A stretch of DNA of 64,000 nucleotides, from the NCBI RefSeq assembly GCF_050436995.1, contig NC_134763.1, forward strand, positions 10,473,001-10,537,000, in the 5' to 3' direction. Under the pieces are notes generated by a model that was given only the letters and a program-made list of their open reading frames with translations, made no database searches and had not been told where the DNA came from. Both the position numbers and the translations under genes were made by a program. Shown one piece after another: positions 49,928 through 62,665 of the stretch (position 1 is its first letter; each line of letters begins with the position of its first letter). The stretch is from Anticarsia gemmatalis. Its lineage: Eukaryota; Arthropoda; Insecta; Lepidoptera; Erebidae.

Positions 49928-51060
49928 AAAGCCGGTTGAGCATTTATCATTACTCATGCATATTGTGTGTTTATTCTCGCGTCATGAGAAAAATCTCTGT
50001 CTAGTGCGATGATTTCTTGATAAGAAAATACATTATTATAGATCTAATTCGAAAAGTGTATTTATTTTGCAAAAACATCTTTGCATTAGAATATGCTTTT
50101 ATGCAAGCATGATATAATTTTAATATCATTGAATAAAATTCTACTGAAAATACAGCTTTACGTTTCCAAGAAATTTACTAAGGATTACGAAACGCTTTTT
50201 ACTTCAACAACATAAATAGCTTATAAAATAGTTTTAATATTTAAAATTTAGTTGCCGAAAATATTTTAGGTTTATAAAATTTTCAAATATGAAATTTACG
50301 CTCAATTACAAGTCTAGAACATCAATACCAATATCAAATTAGTCTGACTTTTAATTAAAATTGTTTGTTCAAATGAAATAACTATATTGAACAAAACGTT
50401 GATGAATATCAAAATCAATTAATATAAAGCAATAGAGATGAAAATCAATTTAGAAACTATATATTAAATGACCCATTAATCAAACAATAAATGTTTATAC
50501 AATAAATTTATTAATGTACCGATATTAATTTCGTGAAGACAATTATATCAATTTCGGGGTGTGTATCACAAATTGGGAATAAACTATTAGCTTTACAAAA
50601 TGTTACGGTCTGAAATTATCTTTGAATTTCTACATCGCATGATTTATTTATTTGCACCTAGAACTGGTCGAGTGTCGCTAAATGTATGCTATCAAATATG
50701 GAATTGAGAACGTTGATACATTTTAAATTCTTCTAGATAGTCCTGTAGCTCAAAAAACCTTAGGACTATTTCCAGCATACAAGCATGCAAGTTTCGTTTA
50801 ACATTGCACTTACAGATCCTACCAATATTGATGTAGATCCTTACAAAATCAGATAATGATACTCCGTATCACCTTATCTATTATTTTTTTGAAGTATTTT
50901 AAGCCTATCATACATTAGACAAATAAATCGTTGTTATTTTATAACATTGAAAATAATTGCTAAAACTCACTACTAATGTTTACATAAAATAAAATGACTA
51001 GGTATTACCTGCTTTATAATAAATTTGCAGCTCTGTGTCTATACTATAAAATAAGAGCAA
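49928..51060. other. AT-rich intergenic, 3' flank of the Kir gene
   Basis: No gene. It contains the 3' UTR of the minus-strand Kir channel just left of 51073. Confidence 0.5.
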
Positions 51061-51072
51061 CTAATGAACATC

Positions 51073-52106
51073 CTAGAACTCATCAAGTTCATACAAAGAC
51101 ACCACAGATTTGTATTCACTGGCTGAACACAAAGGCGTGTCAAACCTTTCAGTCTCACACAGTTTAGAAAAGTCTACACTATACATATTTCTTTCACCAT
51201 CTGGTTTTACCATAGGCAAAAACCTATGTCCCCACAAAATGTCGTTCTCCGTGTAACTGGTCCTCGCTTGCACTTGCTGACCAGTCGACTCAATAATCCC
51301 TTCAAACACTGCTAAAATTTCAAACTTTCCTAACAGCAAATCTGCAGCAGATACTCCATATAAAGGACTATTTTCATCAATCACATGTATGATAGACACC
51401 GGCCATAAGAAAAATGTTGATTCACAGCCATCCATTTCAACTTTTAATTCAGTCTGTTCAAAATCATCACTGATATATCCACATTTTAGCACGTACACTG
51501 AAGCAGTTATATTCAGAATTCTCGATTTCCTCACATCACCTACTCTGAATATCATACATAGCTTTCCATCTCTTAAGGTAACAACAGTTTGTCTGCTGAA
51601 CAGAATGGTTTGAGTTCTTGATTTAGGTCTTGTCAATTTCGCGAACAAAATCCCAACCATGAATGCTTGGAAGATTTGACTGACGATACACTGAAAGCAC
51701 ATAGCCGTGATAGTTTGGGGGCATTCTAAGGTAATGGCCCGTTTACCATAAGCCACGGTTGTATGAACTTCGATGCTAAAGAGAAAGCTGGAAGTAAATC
51801 CATAGATATTTTCGACACAAGGGACCCAGTTTGTTGAATTCTGATTTGGTGGTAAATGTTCCTCAGTCAAGTCCCCATGGGTCAATGCAATAATCCAGTA
51901 GATGAAGCCGAAAATCAGCCAATCGCTGGTGAAGGCTGTGAAGAAGTGGAGAAGCGTCCACCTCCATCGTGCCTCGACTAGTGTGATAAACCATTTGGAG
52001 AAGATACTTCGTTGGAACGAGTCTGGTTTGTCGATGTTGAATTCTCCGTTCTTGAAGACGATCCTTTTGTTTTGTGATCGTGAGTTTTTTTGATGATGTG
52101 ATATTT
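51073..52106 (-). CDS. Irk: Kir exon 2: pore and cytoplasmic domain
   Basis: The minus-strand acceptor 'atttttccacag' ends at 52107. It is open for 344 codons to TAG at 51073-51075. The first two bases complete the Lys codon begun in exon 1. Nearly the whole channel is on this single exon. Confidence 0.95.
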
Positions 52107-53055
52107 CTGTGGAAAAATAACATCCAATTTCAGTTGATGGTAGAAATCATCCAACTGAAAGTTGGTTTGTACATATTTTTTTTTGTAAAATGCTTTTGTT
52201 TATTGTGACAATAGATGGTATCAATTACATTGATTAACAAGTAGTTAAATGTCATTGCCGAAAAAATAATAATTAAAAAGTTTAAAGAAAAAAATTTCTC
52301 TAAACAACCATTATTGTTTCAACTTTTATAATTGTTTAACAGCAAATAGAAAACTTTAAACTAGTTCTATTATCTATTATAAAGAAGGCACGTGTCTGTT
52401 CTAACAGTGTTTTGTTTGAAGAATTTCTTATTCACGAAGTCGCTGAACTCAAAGCTTAAATGATAACAGTTCAAGATATTATATTTTAAATTATATACAA
52501 ATATTTTTCTTTTGCCGTGGCTTTTGTTCTTTATAACATAAAATCTTGTTAAGATGATATAATTTGGTGCAGTAGTTACTATTATCATAAGCTTAAGAGA
52601 TTTTGATACGGTTATTACGTATAGCTGTTTATTTTGGGACTCATTTTATAAACGTATGCCTTTTTCCTTAATGAGTAAGATAGACTAGAAGATTTTTTTT
52701 TATATTTCCTAATATTATAATATTGTCGGCTTAAGAGTTTTATAAGTTTTCGTACAAGAAATTCGGTTATTCAATCATAATAAAGTTTTATTTACGTATA
52801 GTGTAATTACAATTTTAAAGTAATTTTATGTGAAACACGTTTGCTAAGGTATATCGCAAAACAATTGATAAAATGCATCTACACTTACGAGAATTATATT
52901 TTCTTAGTGTCATGACAAGCCAGTTAACAAAAATACTCACTTTTCTTGGGAATATAAACTCCTGGTTCTAGTAGCACTATTTCTTCTATAGAGTTTTCTT
53001 CACTTTCATCCGTAGTGTCAAAACTGAAACATCTGTATTCTTCTTTTTCAGTCAT
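51073..53055 (-). CDS. Irk: inward-rectifier potassium channel (Kir/Irk), 382 aa, two coding exons
   Basis: CDS is complement of 52941-53055 joined to 51073-52106. K+-selective pore subunit, two membrane segments, tetrameric, in the plasma membrane. Start MTEKEEYRCF; an in-frame stop precedes it in the 5' UTR exon. Residues 53-59 RIVFKNG and 84-88 ARWRW are the N-terminal Kir signature. Transmembrane 1 is about 89-112, the pore helix and filter SIEVHTTVAYGKR at 149-161, and C135 and C167 form the conserved extracellular pair. Transmembrane 2 is about 170-194, followed by FAKLTRPKSRTQTILFSR (PIP2-contact region) and VVTLRDGKLCMIFRVGDVRKS opening the cytoplasmic domain. Length is normal for an insect Kir. 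The filter reads TVAYG, not TIGYG, and the rectification-controller position has Gln (Q185). Which of the insect Irk1-3 types it is cannot be settled by eye. Confidence 0.95.
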
Positions 53056-53070
53056 GTCTTGAGTCTTGAA
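52941..53070 (-). CDS. Irk: Kir exon 1: start codon and acidic N-terminus
   Basis: Acceptor 'tatttttgcag' before 53070 and donor 'gtgagt' at 52940. ATG at 53053-53055. Encodes the acidic MTEKEEY...DTTDESEENS and EPGVYIPKK. The 834-base intron to exon 2 is AT-rich. Bases 53056-53070 are 5' UTR. Confidence 0.85.
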
Positions 53071-53423
53071 CTGCAAAAATAATGTTTCTAAGCTAAAGAT
53101 AACTTAATCACAAAAATGATTTAATAAAAGCTATTTGCGTATGTGCGTATTGGATGTGATATTAGTCAGGATTAATGAAAGGTATAAAAAGTGATTTGTT
53201 GTGCTGAAATCAACATATTATTTATAACTGAACCCAACGTACTTATTTAACATTTTTTTTTTACTTATTTAACATTACAGTTTTTTTGCTACTCAAGTAT
53301 TAGGTATTGAAAATTAAAATAGACTCAATAATTGTATTATGGAATCAAATATAAAAATATATTCTAAGAAAATGTACGCTTACTTATTTTTATTAAAAAA
53401 GTTATATAATGTAATGAGCTTAC

Positions 53424-53545
53424 CTTTTGTCAAGCAGTCTTCCCGGGTAATCCTTGAACACTCACTAAAAAACACGTTGACTGTCATGTAAGAAAGTGCG
53501 TAGTGTATCATTCTCGCAAAACCTGTAGCTACTGATACCACAATC
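53424..53545 (-). promoter_or_regulatory. Irk: probable 5' UTR exon and core promoter of the Kir gene
   Basis: On the minus strand a strong donor 'aaaag|gtaagct' ends the exon at 53424. An initiator-like 'tatcagtag' lies near 53535, and a 'gtgacgt' CRE-like site near 53590. The exon has an upstream ATG at 53509-53511 whose 36-codon frame, after splicing to 53070, would run past the main start and stop just inside it. Confidence 0.5.
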
Positions 53546-53599
53546 TTAGAGGTTTTGACTTTGCAGTCGTAGATAAGTGTGTAACGTGACGTCGCCTGC

Positions 53600-55390
53600 G
53601 ATAACAGGAGAAAACACTAGTGGAGATATTTGCACGTTTTCTTTATGGTTAGAGTTAAAAATTCACTGATTTGAAAACTTAATTTCATGGTATAAAGCTT
53701 GTGCTTTATACCACATGTAATATAACCACAGAAAAACTATTATTACCGTAAATTATACTTTTTCCACATTACGTTTTATTAGATATGATAAAACGTACTT
53801 AAAATTTAAACTTAGACTTCTTTATTCCTATAAATTTTATGGCATTTATAATTAAATATAAAGGGACTAACATTGTGCCTTGTTGTGTACCCACATATAA
53901 AGTGACGTTTATAATTTTATTGCTTTGCTATCAATGAGTGCATTGTAAATATTTATGGTAATTGTCATCATTGGTTACAATAACAGCTAAAAAACATAAT
54001 ATACTGCGCCGCAAATAACTTAAGTATTTGCTTTAATCAATCAAAGGCTTAAGCAAAACCTTTGAATAGGCTTACCTGATTAAACTTTATTTGAATTCCA
54101 TAAATAGGCCTAGAAAGTAAAGAAACACAAGGACAAATTAAACAAAATTTTCTATATTCAGCATGTTTGATCTAACTACTTTGTAACGAGATAAGATTTC
54201 CATTACGTTTTCAAACAAAATATTTGTTTAAATTAAAAATGTTAACAGTTTGTTTGACAAGAGAAGGCAGGAAGCTGCAATATTAAGATATTTATTTTAG
54301 GTATTATATATTTTTATTTCAAAGGATATAATAATATTACAGACGGCTTTGCATTAAAATCTTGACGATAATTGTAATGATGATGACAACTACGTATATA
54401 AGATGCTGTCATGGCTGTCATAAATCATTGTGTTTGCTTTCAGATACTGTCTGTTCAATGGGATGTTGTTTTGCTTTTCTATGAAATGTTATATTAATAG
54501 TAATTATTATTGTTTTATATCGTATAAATTTAGTGTCAGAACAAGTCGCTAGTTAATTCTTACCAGTCAAAATTTCTATAATTTTAAAAGCCGACTCACT
54601 TAGTGTAGTGTTCAAAGCCGCTTTGCACGGTGATATTGTTTGAATGTAGTGAAGGGAAATCCTTTAGTTGATGACAAATTAACTGCGTATGCGTGACGGA
54701 ATAACACTAGACATGCGTCATTAGTTCTTACATCTAAATTGCATAACTAAGGTTGGAATATTTTATTATCTTATATCTAACTTATGGGCAATTTAAATAG
54801 GTTCCTGTTATAAACATGAGGCCCAATTATCCTGCGCACTTTAACTGGACAAAAAATTATACAGTATTATTGATCTGTACGCTAAACATTACCGGTCAAT
54901 CCTGATGATAAAAAATAACTATAGTCTATTCTGCAGATCTCTGATTTTACAGTCGATACAATTTAATGTTGCTAATTTAGCATAAGCGACGTGTTTGCAA
55001 TGTGTATCGTTAGTTACAATTTCCGTTTAGATAAATTTGTCATTATTTCTATTGCCGTGTAAGGTGTTGTTTATAGATCTAAGAAACTAAGAGTAGCGTA
55101 GGTCATGCTCATGAATGCAAAACTATTTTACAGTCTTATAGTAAAGCGAAGTAGCTGACACTGTTTTTTGGGACTACAATAGCGCATTTATGTACTACTG
55201 TCGGCGATAGTCAACCGGCTAACTATTTTAAACACTGAACAGTATCTCTAGTAAGAATGATAGAGACGAGAAAAGATAATTTTTAAGTATATTTATAAAG
55301 CTCTAATTCCCAAAGTGCCGTAAAAAATATAATATACAAGCCTCTGAATAATCGTTACGTAAAAAAATTTAAGACATATTATTTGTGCTT
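53600..55390. other. AT-rich intergenic region upstream of the Kir gene
   Basis: No further exon recognised. Confidence 0.5.
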
Positions 55391-55391
55391 T

Positions 55392-55440
55392 TCCCACAGT
55401 GGTCGGCAGAAACCAAAGAACGTCACTTGGTACGATCCTT
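55392..55440 (-). mobile_element. LINE 3' coding tail
   Basis: Reverse complement 'ggatcgtaccaagtgacgttctttggtttctgccgaccactgtgggaaaa' encodes the degraded C-terminal 'DRTK-RSL-SA---CGK' tail of a lepidopteran LINE. Sisters are at 58990-59057 and 63745-63810. Confidence 0.65.
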
Positions 55441-58400
55441 ACAAACCTTGTTTGTCTCGCTCACATCCATACATCATGTCATACAGGACCTGATCCTTTT
55501 TCAAGACATCGCCGATGTGATATTTAGTATTTAATATTCCGGATATTTAAAACATCGATTACGGAGCTTTTAATCTTGAAATTTCGATCAGGAAACGAAA
55601 CAAATTATTCATTAAATATCTGAAAACACCTTCTTTCGTTTAATACTCGCCGAATCGGTTTCAGAATTTCTCAGATAAGCAACGGCAAACATCATTTCGG
55701 TAAGGACAAACACTTTCTGTTTGTTTTACTTTATGTTTGTTTGTTTTAATGAAAACGGTAAACATTTCGTTTCATTGTGTAATCTGTTTTCAGGTTGTTA
55801 AGGAAAAAACTTCCTTGATGACTGACTATGTTTCCAAGGAGATGCTGAGTTTTATTAAAACGGTATATAATATACATTTTGTTATGTATTGTGTTGGTTA
55901 TTATTGTGATGGTGCTTATTCAGGCCCTTGAAATTTGATTTTATCATGTTCTACTTCATGCTTTAAGGCTTTTTTTAACTCAATAGTAGTTCAGGACTCA
56001 GGCAGCGTTATCTGTATGTAGTAGCAAACACGGTATTTACGATCGATGGGTGTATTTTATATCCAACAAACACTTTTGACGAATAGATTATTTTGATATT
56101 TCTCCTTTTTGTTTGAACTAGTGTAATTAACATTAAAAGATTTTTTCATTTCTATCTAATAAAGAGTAGTAAATTGCGAATAAGTAGCCAATATTCGCTA
56201 AATTAGTATAAGTATATGCTATTTCGATCGAAAGATGGTTTACTTTATTTTAAACCTAAGTATCTTGATTTAACTTAAGCCGGAAATATATTTATTGCTT
56301 CATATTTATTATCAGATATTCGATTAAGTTTTAAGTAATTCTACATTTTCTAACATTTGTATGAAACTCTATGTATAGAAATAGGTACAAGCAATGAAAT
56401 AATTAACGGAATATCCTGGTTCAAACAGCGTTAACATCATGAACTCATCTGAGACAAGGATAAAAGGCTCCATCGTGTTCGACCCGCTGCTCTGTATCGT
56501 CATTCATTATGACATTATCAACCGAAGAAATTGTTTGGAAAACATAGGCGGGGCGGGGAGGTAAAATGATATAAGTGAGAGTTTGAGTTCTTTCGTAAGA
56601 AAATTGCAAATGTTTCTTTAGAATAGGTTTTAATGTCTTTATCATACCATACCATTATACAAGATATAATAGAAAATATTTATTTACTTAGACTAATTGT
56701 GGGTTTAAAAAGAAAAAGTAAATAAAATATTCTGAAAAAAAAACATACTTTTATAAATTACATATGAACCACTAAATTTTAAATGCGGAAGATCAAATAA
56801 GAAGGGTTTTTTAACTGCAACGTATACCTATGCGTTACAATTTTAGTTCATCCTAATCATTCCTACAGTCGTTAACTCCAAATCAAAATGTAAAACAACT
56901 ATGAAAAAACACACGTTTATATCGACAAACATTCCAACATTACTACACCACTTACAGACTCGAAAAACTCCCATAAATAATAACATCAACTTATTCACTT
57001 GTAACTTTCTCCTTCCCTACCTACTAGGGTGCGGTGAAAAGGGATTCTGACAGATGACAAGCAATCCCTCCAGAGGGTGTTTGTCGTTCTATTAGCAAAG
57101 AAAACATTGTCTACTTCTACGGGAATCAATTTGGTGAATGGTTCGATTAGCTGCGGTGTTAAATTGGTTCGTATCGAGTATGTGGGTAATTAGTTTTTTG
57201 TTTTTTTTTTAGGGTGGAGATGTTTTTGTTGTGGTGCTTAAGTGTGTCTGGAAAAGACTTATAAGTAGATTATAAATGGTAGGTAAAAATGTGTAAGAAT
57301 ACGCTTTTAATTCTACGTAATATAGTAAAAAAATAAGCGGTATTTTTTTTACAGTACGTTTAATTAAAAGTGATCACTTGAACTTTTATTATTGTCTGTC
57401 GTAGTTTATTAAGTACTAATACATTAAATTTATTTCTCTTTAGAAATTTCAGTTGTGATAGATTCGAAATTGCCAATTGAATTTTTGCGTGGAAAAAAAA
57501 TAAAAAGACCAAAGTGCAATTTTCAAGATTTTAATAATTATTTAGGATATCTACTTATAGGAGACTATAGGACATAGACTTTCTTCATCATGACACTCTA
57601 GACTTGAAACAAAAAAAATGCCTTAACCCATTTACCAGTAATTCTAACAAAATATAAAACAATTTTCACATGACACAACATAACAGGCAAACAAAACTCA
57701 TTACAACCTTAGGACCGTCAAAAAGCATTCTACCACGGTCATTGAATAGTTTACTTTAGTCATTACTGAAAACGACCTGGTTATCCGGATATGAGATCCG
57801 TCGCGACATTGACCGATGCTCGGACAGGACACATAGCTTCACTGATGAAATTCTTATGTTAATACAACCTTTCATTTTATATTCTGTTCGTTGATATATT
57901 TTACGGGTAACGCTTAAATGCCAGTAAAATTGTAAATTAGGGAGCCCTGTATATTTTTAGGTTGGTTTATTTACTTGTTATAAAGGCTGTGGTGAAACTG
58001 TATATGCTTTTGAAACAGCTGTAGTAGCTCTTGAAAATTTTCTTATAGGTTTTTTAAACCAGATTAAAATTTTAAGAATTTTTGTTTTCTTTTTTTTAAG
58101 AAAAACCTAAAATTTGTGATTGTATCGTAAGAAGTATAGAAATTTTCAATGCATTTAGTTATTTTTCTCATTTTCATCTTAATTATATGTTTGTTGCTGA
58201 TTATACTTTACATACCTATCAGGAATAGATATTAAAAAAATAGACTAAGAAAATAGATTGAGGAAGCATTTTTCTTGCGCTTTTAAAAGCTTAAAGGTTA
58301 AATAAATTATTTAAATATAGGTAAGTATATATTTTGCAGAATTGTTTTGAAAATTAAACTCAGAATTTACTCTTTTAGATTATAATTCTGCAAAGTACTA

Positions 58401-58989
58401 TCTTATATTCTAATTCCTTTCAAGTAAAGCTGTTCTTATCTGCACTGCTGAAAGCATTGCGTTCAATAAAGCCTTCTTGGAACACAATTTCCAACCTTGT
58501 CGTCGTCTTTATTAACTTAAACGCTATTTATTTTAAACCTCTTCGCGAATATGCCTTTTGCTATGGCTATACAACATTGCTGTATTACAAGCCATGTCTG
58601 ATTTCACCAATAAGTATAGAATAGCTTAACAAATGAAATATTGACTTTAACTAAATTGTTTATCCGTAACTTATCCATAACTCGTTTAACAAGCCTTTAG
58701 TTGCGTATTAAAGCCATTCTCTCCAAAACTGATATTTTTAAGGAACTGCCGCTCTTTACCTATGGTCATTACACGAGATCTAATCCATTACCTAAATCTG
58801 TACAGCAATTTAGTTAGACACTTGGACCTGGGAATTCAATCTGTGATCATGTGGTTCTTAAACAAATAAAAAAATATCATTGGACAACCCAAACGGACAT
58901 ATGGTTCCAAACTAAGTAGAGCTTGTACTTAGTCTCATAATATACTATCCATTATGACAAGATGTATGTATGTGAATAAAGGAAAAAAA
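55441..58989. other. AT-rich intergenic region
   Basis: No gene supported. A 70-base block at 55794-55863 has an acceptor ('ctgttttcag') and an open frame but no recognised product. 56445-56540 is GC-richer without a match. Confidence 0.4.
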
Positions 58990-59057
58990 GTGTGTATGGA
59001 TCGTACCAAGTTGCTTTCTCTGCCTACCCCTGTGGGAAGAAAGTGTGATTTATGTTT
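58990..59057 (+). mobile_element. LINE 3' coding tail
   Basis: 'tggatcgtaccaagttgctttctctgcctacccctgtgggaagaaagtgtgatttatg' is the same LINE tail as at 55392-55440, opposite strand. Confidence 0.75.
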
Positions 59058-61559
59058 GTATACTAGGTAAGTAGTAGGTAGGTCCAAGAAACTGTTTTAA
59101 CTTAAAACATGATTTATCTTAAATCCCTTTACCCAAAATGTCTAGACAAGAAAAGATTAAACATTTTAGTTGTTCAAAAGCTTATAAACTAAGTTTGATT
59201 GCATTAATAAAGTTTGTAAGAAATCATTTTGGTGTATTTACGTTGTGATTAAATGAAAACTTATCGTGCTGTTTATTTTTAAATTAACATGTTTAGGTCT
59301 TCACTTTTCAAGAAATAATCAACTAGATCAAAAACTATTTCTTTATCATTCGGAAAAAAAATGGAAGTAAGTAAAGATTTCACTAACTGCAAAACCTTTT
59401 CTTGTGCTCGTAAAAATATTTTATCCGATACGTTATCTTCTAACACGTATTCATATTTAAAGACACACTCCTAAAAATCCCTTTTATCAAAGGGGTAGTT
59501 AGAGACCAGAGAACAAACACTTATTCATTAGCCGCGAAAATCTGCCCTATACCACTTAAGAAACCTAAACCGCCTCATAAAAAAGAATTTTTATGACCTC
59601 AAATAACCACTTAATTCTAATTTCAAGTAAACCTTAACTACGTGTATTATTACATCCATTTGTACGTAACCGTCATAGTTTTACGAGCCTTTTAATATTT
59701 AAATAGAACGCTTAAAAACGCTTGTCGTTATAAAACACGGAATCTCTAATAACTTATTCAATGCAAGTTCGCCAGTTCAACGCATTCGTGGCTATTATCC
59801 AACCTTAAAATTTCATCTTTCCGTGGTAGTTGAGGCTGGTGTCTTCTGCAAGCTAAGCGATGGAGAAACTAATTAAATTATTTTCAATATTTGATTATTA
59901 GTAAGTTGTAGTAAAAACGGTCAAACGGCTGTCTTTTTTTATTAAACTTCTTAAGCCACTTCTCTTTAATTAATTACAACGTTATGTTAAGAAGAATTGC
60001 GTATGAAAAGAAAAGAAACGAAATAATACGGAATGACAAAAATTAAACGCGCAATTTTCAACTAAAAGCTCATAAATTGATAATATAATTGCTATACTTT
60101 ATCGCAAGCGTAAAGGATTACGAACTTAACAAAGATACAATTTAGCACGTAACTGCTTTCCATTTAAAAACACTGTGTTTTGTTAATCCAACCATAGTTG
60201 GTTATATTGGTGTAAAATTTACAGTGTCGTGCACAATTTACTCGTGTCAATTTTATGTGTCTAGACGAAAACTAGTTAAGATATATTCGAAGATGTGATG
60301 TGAAAGATGCAGTATTTATTGATAAATAGTCTGTTGTAGTTTATGATAAACTGAAATAGTGGTATTGTTTTCAATGTAAGCAATTTATGTAGTTTGAAAA
60401 CCAATCGGGTGATAGACTTTTTAATGAAACTAGCTTACCGAAGCGGCTTTACTCGCTAGCAATTTAAGCATAAAAATACTGTTTTTAAAGGAAAATGATA
60501 GCCTATGTTTTGTCTCTTTCAACTATCCCCAATTAAGTTCCAAAAAATCGACTTGACAGTTTTGAAAGCGCAATAAACACAATAAGAACTTCGAATTCTA
60601 TTTATATTAGTATGTACTAACAACATAACAGTATCATTTATCCAAAACTAAAGTAATAAACCTCTACAACGGAAGTAAAACAGCAAACTATCAAAAACCC
60701 CCTTTCTAAATCCTATCTAACAGTCTATAAATATCTTTAGAAAGGCACCCTAAAAACTGGATGTCCAAAATTTCGTGAGACCAATATTTTATTTAAAACC
60801 CCATATCAAATGCTCACGGTACACCGACCTTCTGAATTATACACCGTTCTGCATTTAATGGCTTTAATTTCCAAACTTTTTGAAAAATATCTTTACAAAG
60901 TTCCCACGTTAAGTGCGCAGAGATTCGGGGGATATCCAAGTTGGACAAGTCGGAAATCTTTTGTGGGATGTGCGGATGAATTTTTAATTTTAGGAATTTT
61001 TGGCTGTCGTTTTTTTGGTTTTGAATTGGATTGTGAGATGGTTTTGTTGTTGAGAAACGTATACTCAGTTTAAGTTAATTAATTAAATCATATCTTTAAA
61101 GACAATGCCATTTTATGCTCTAACGATTTAAGCTGATTTTTACTCGTTTTTTTTTATTCATTAACCGTTAATAATTATAATTAATGTGTTAATTTATAAT
61201 GTTACTAAATTACTAAACAGTTCCCAGATCACAAAGGATAAATAGATCAAACATATGTATGTACTTCACACATTTATAATAGTACCATGGATTTTTAAAT
61301 TTACTGGTTCACTCTAGTTTCTTTCAGTTAAATAACATTATTTTATTCTCTTGAACAAAAATACGAAGCTCCGTCGTTACAAAACACATTTTGCTATTTA
61401 AACCAGCTCATTTCGCAATTCCACCCAATTTACCATTACTCAAAGCGAAAAGTAATGCAGTAAGAACGGTCACAGACATGCGCGGAAATCCTTTGATGAG
61501 CGTTTAAAAAGACAGTGAGTGTAATGTCGATGACGTTTATTATGTTAACTCATTATATT
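59058..61559. other. AT-rich intergenic region
   Basis: Nothing recognised. Short ORFs are treated as chance. Confidence 0.45.
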
Positions 61560-61690
61560 CGGTGTTATAGGGTGTCGTGAGTTTTACTAATAAAATGTAT
61601 TGCAAAAATAGCTCCTACGAGGCGCGGATTTGGTTTTCAAATATAATATCTCGATAGATAGTTGTTTGTTGATAGTCAGTTGTGGCAGAG
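61560..61690. repeat. degraded copy of the 14-kb and 27-kb dispersed repeat
   Basis: 'gcaaaaatagctcctacgaggcgcgga' and 'tctcgatagatagttgtttgttgatagtcag' match the 27345-27530 copy in order. Confidence 0.65.
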
Positions 61691-62017
61691 AATCGCGTTA
61701 TAATGATTTTAGGGCGGTACGATCTCATGTCAAAGTGACTTTCAGAGATCTTCTAGGGCTTTTAAAACAAATTAATGATAATTCACCTAGACCAGTTATT
61801 AATCCTAAAGTTAAAGACAGACCATTTTCTTATTGACAAAGGAAATGTATTTCGTAAAGATTTTAAAAAAGACTTAACTAGCGTGCGGGCTGTTCCATGT
61901 GAAATTGTTGACAGTCAAAGTCAGTATTAAAAAATATACTGTATAATGCACAGTGGCTTGCAAGTGTCTTCGTATTTTATCGGCTTATACTTGTTCGCGA
62001 ACATTCGCAATCTTCAC

Positions 62018-62281
62018 ATATCTGTGACCGTTCTAACATCTCCATTGTACAAGTTCTTTGAAAACGGAACATTTTTGTAGTCGATCAGGTGTGACGTTCC
62101 CATGTGGATGATTTTATGGCTCATCGGGCTCAAGTCGCGAGGGACAGTTCCAAGTTTCTTTGAAACAAGAGTATAAAGGATCCTTGCGTAAAAATACACT
62201 GGATTATTTTTCTTCCATGTTTGTTGGAACCATTGTTGAAGGCTGATTCCGAGTAGCATGTGAAATGTTTTGGTTTTGTGT
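62018..62281 (-). CDS. candidate coding exon, product unknown
   Basis: A GC-richer block in AT-rich surroundings is open for 87 codons on the minus strand: LLGISLQQWFQQTWKKNNPV, YFYARILYTLVSKKLGTVPR and SHLIDYKNVPFSKN, among others. A possible acceptor 'accttag' ends at 62282, and the frame meets TGA at 62014-62016 or a donor 'gtgaag' at 62017. The residue mix, rich in W, Y, Q and K without low complexity, is protein-like. No family was recognised. It could be the last exon of a minus-strand gene extending right, or a decayed TE coding fragment. Confidence 0.35.
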
Positions 62282-62589
62282 CTAAGGTTTGTTTGTAGAG
62301 GCAATTATTGTTAGTAATTTTATTGTTATGTTTGGTCGTTAATATTACGATGTAGTATATTGAATTCTTTATCAAAAATAACAAATTAGAAGAATCTTTG
62401 ATATAATATGCAGAGAACCATTTCGCCATGACTTATGTTTATAATTAGGGCCAATAGATTTAGGGGTGGGACTGTAGGTAGGACTAAAAACTTGGCCATA
62501 CATGAGATCTGATAACTTCTTCAAAATTTGCAAGCTCGTATGGTCTCATCCTGGCTATGACTTGAAAATGTTATTTGTGTTTTACCAAA

Positions 62590-62665
62590 ATCATTTTTCC
62601 CTGGGAATTGAACCCAGGACCTCATACTTAGCAGTCGGATGCACTACCACCGCGCCACAGTACCG
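62590..62665 (-). mobile_element. tRNA-derived SINE head
   Basis: The reverse complement reads 'actgtggcgcggtggtagtg' (A box), then 'aggtcctgggttcaattccc' (B box). The spacing matches a tRNA-derived pol III promoter. No intact tRNA cloverleaf follows, so it is not a tRNA gene. Confidence 0.75.

Noticed and set aside
55794..55863. Possible 70-base internal exon
   Set aside because: The acceptor is good but the donor (gtatat) is weak and the peptide matches nothing recognisable.
62590..62665. Possible tRNA gene
   Set aside because: A and B boxes are present, but no cloverleaf with an acceptor stem can be closed; this is a SINE head. The same holds at 32.7, 43.3, 46.1 and 48.2 kb.
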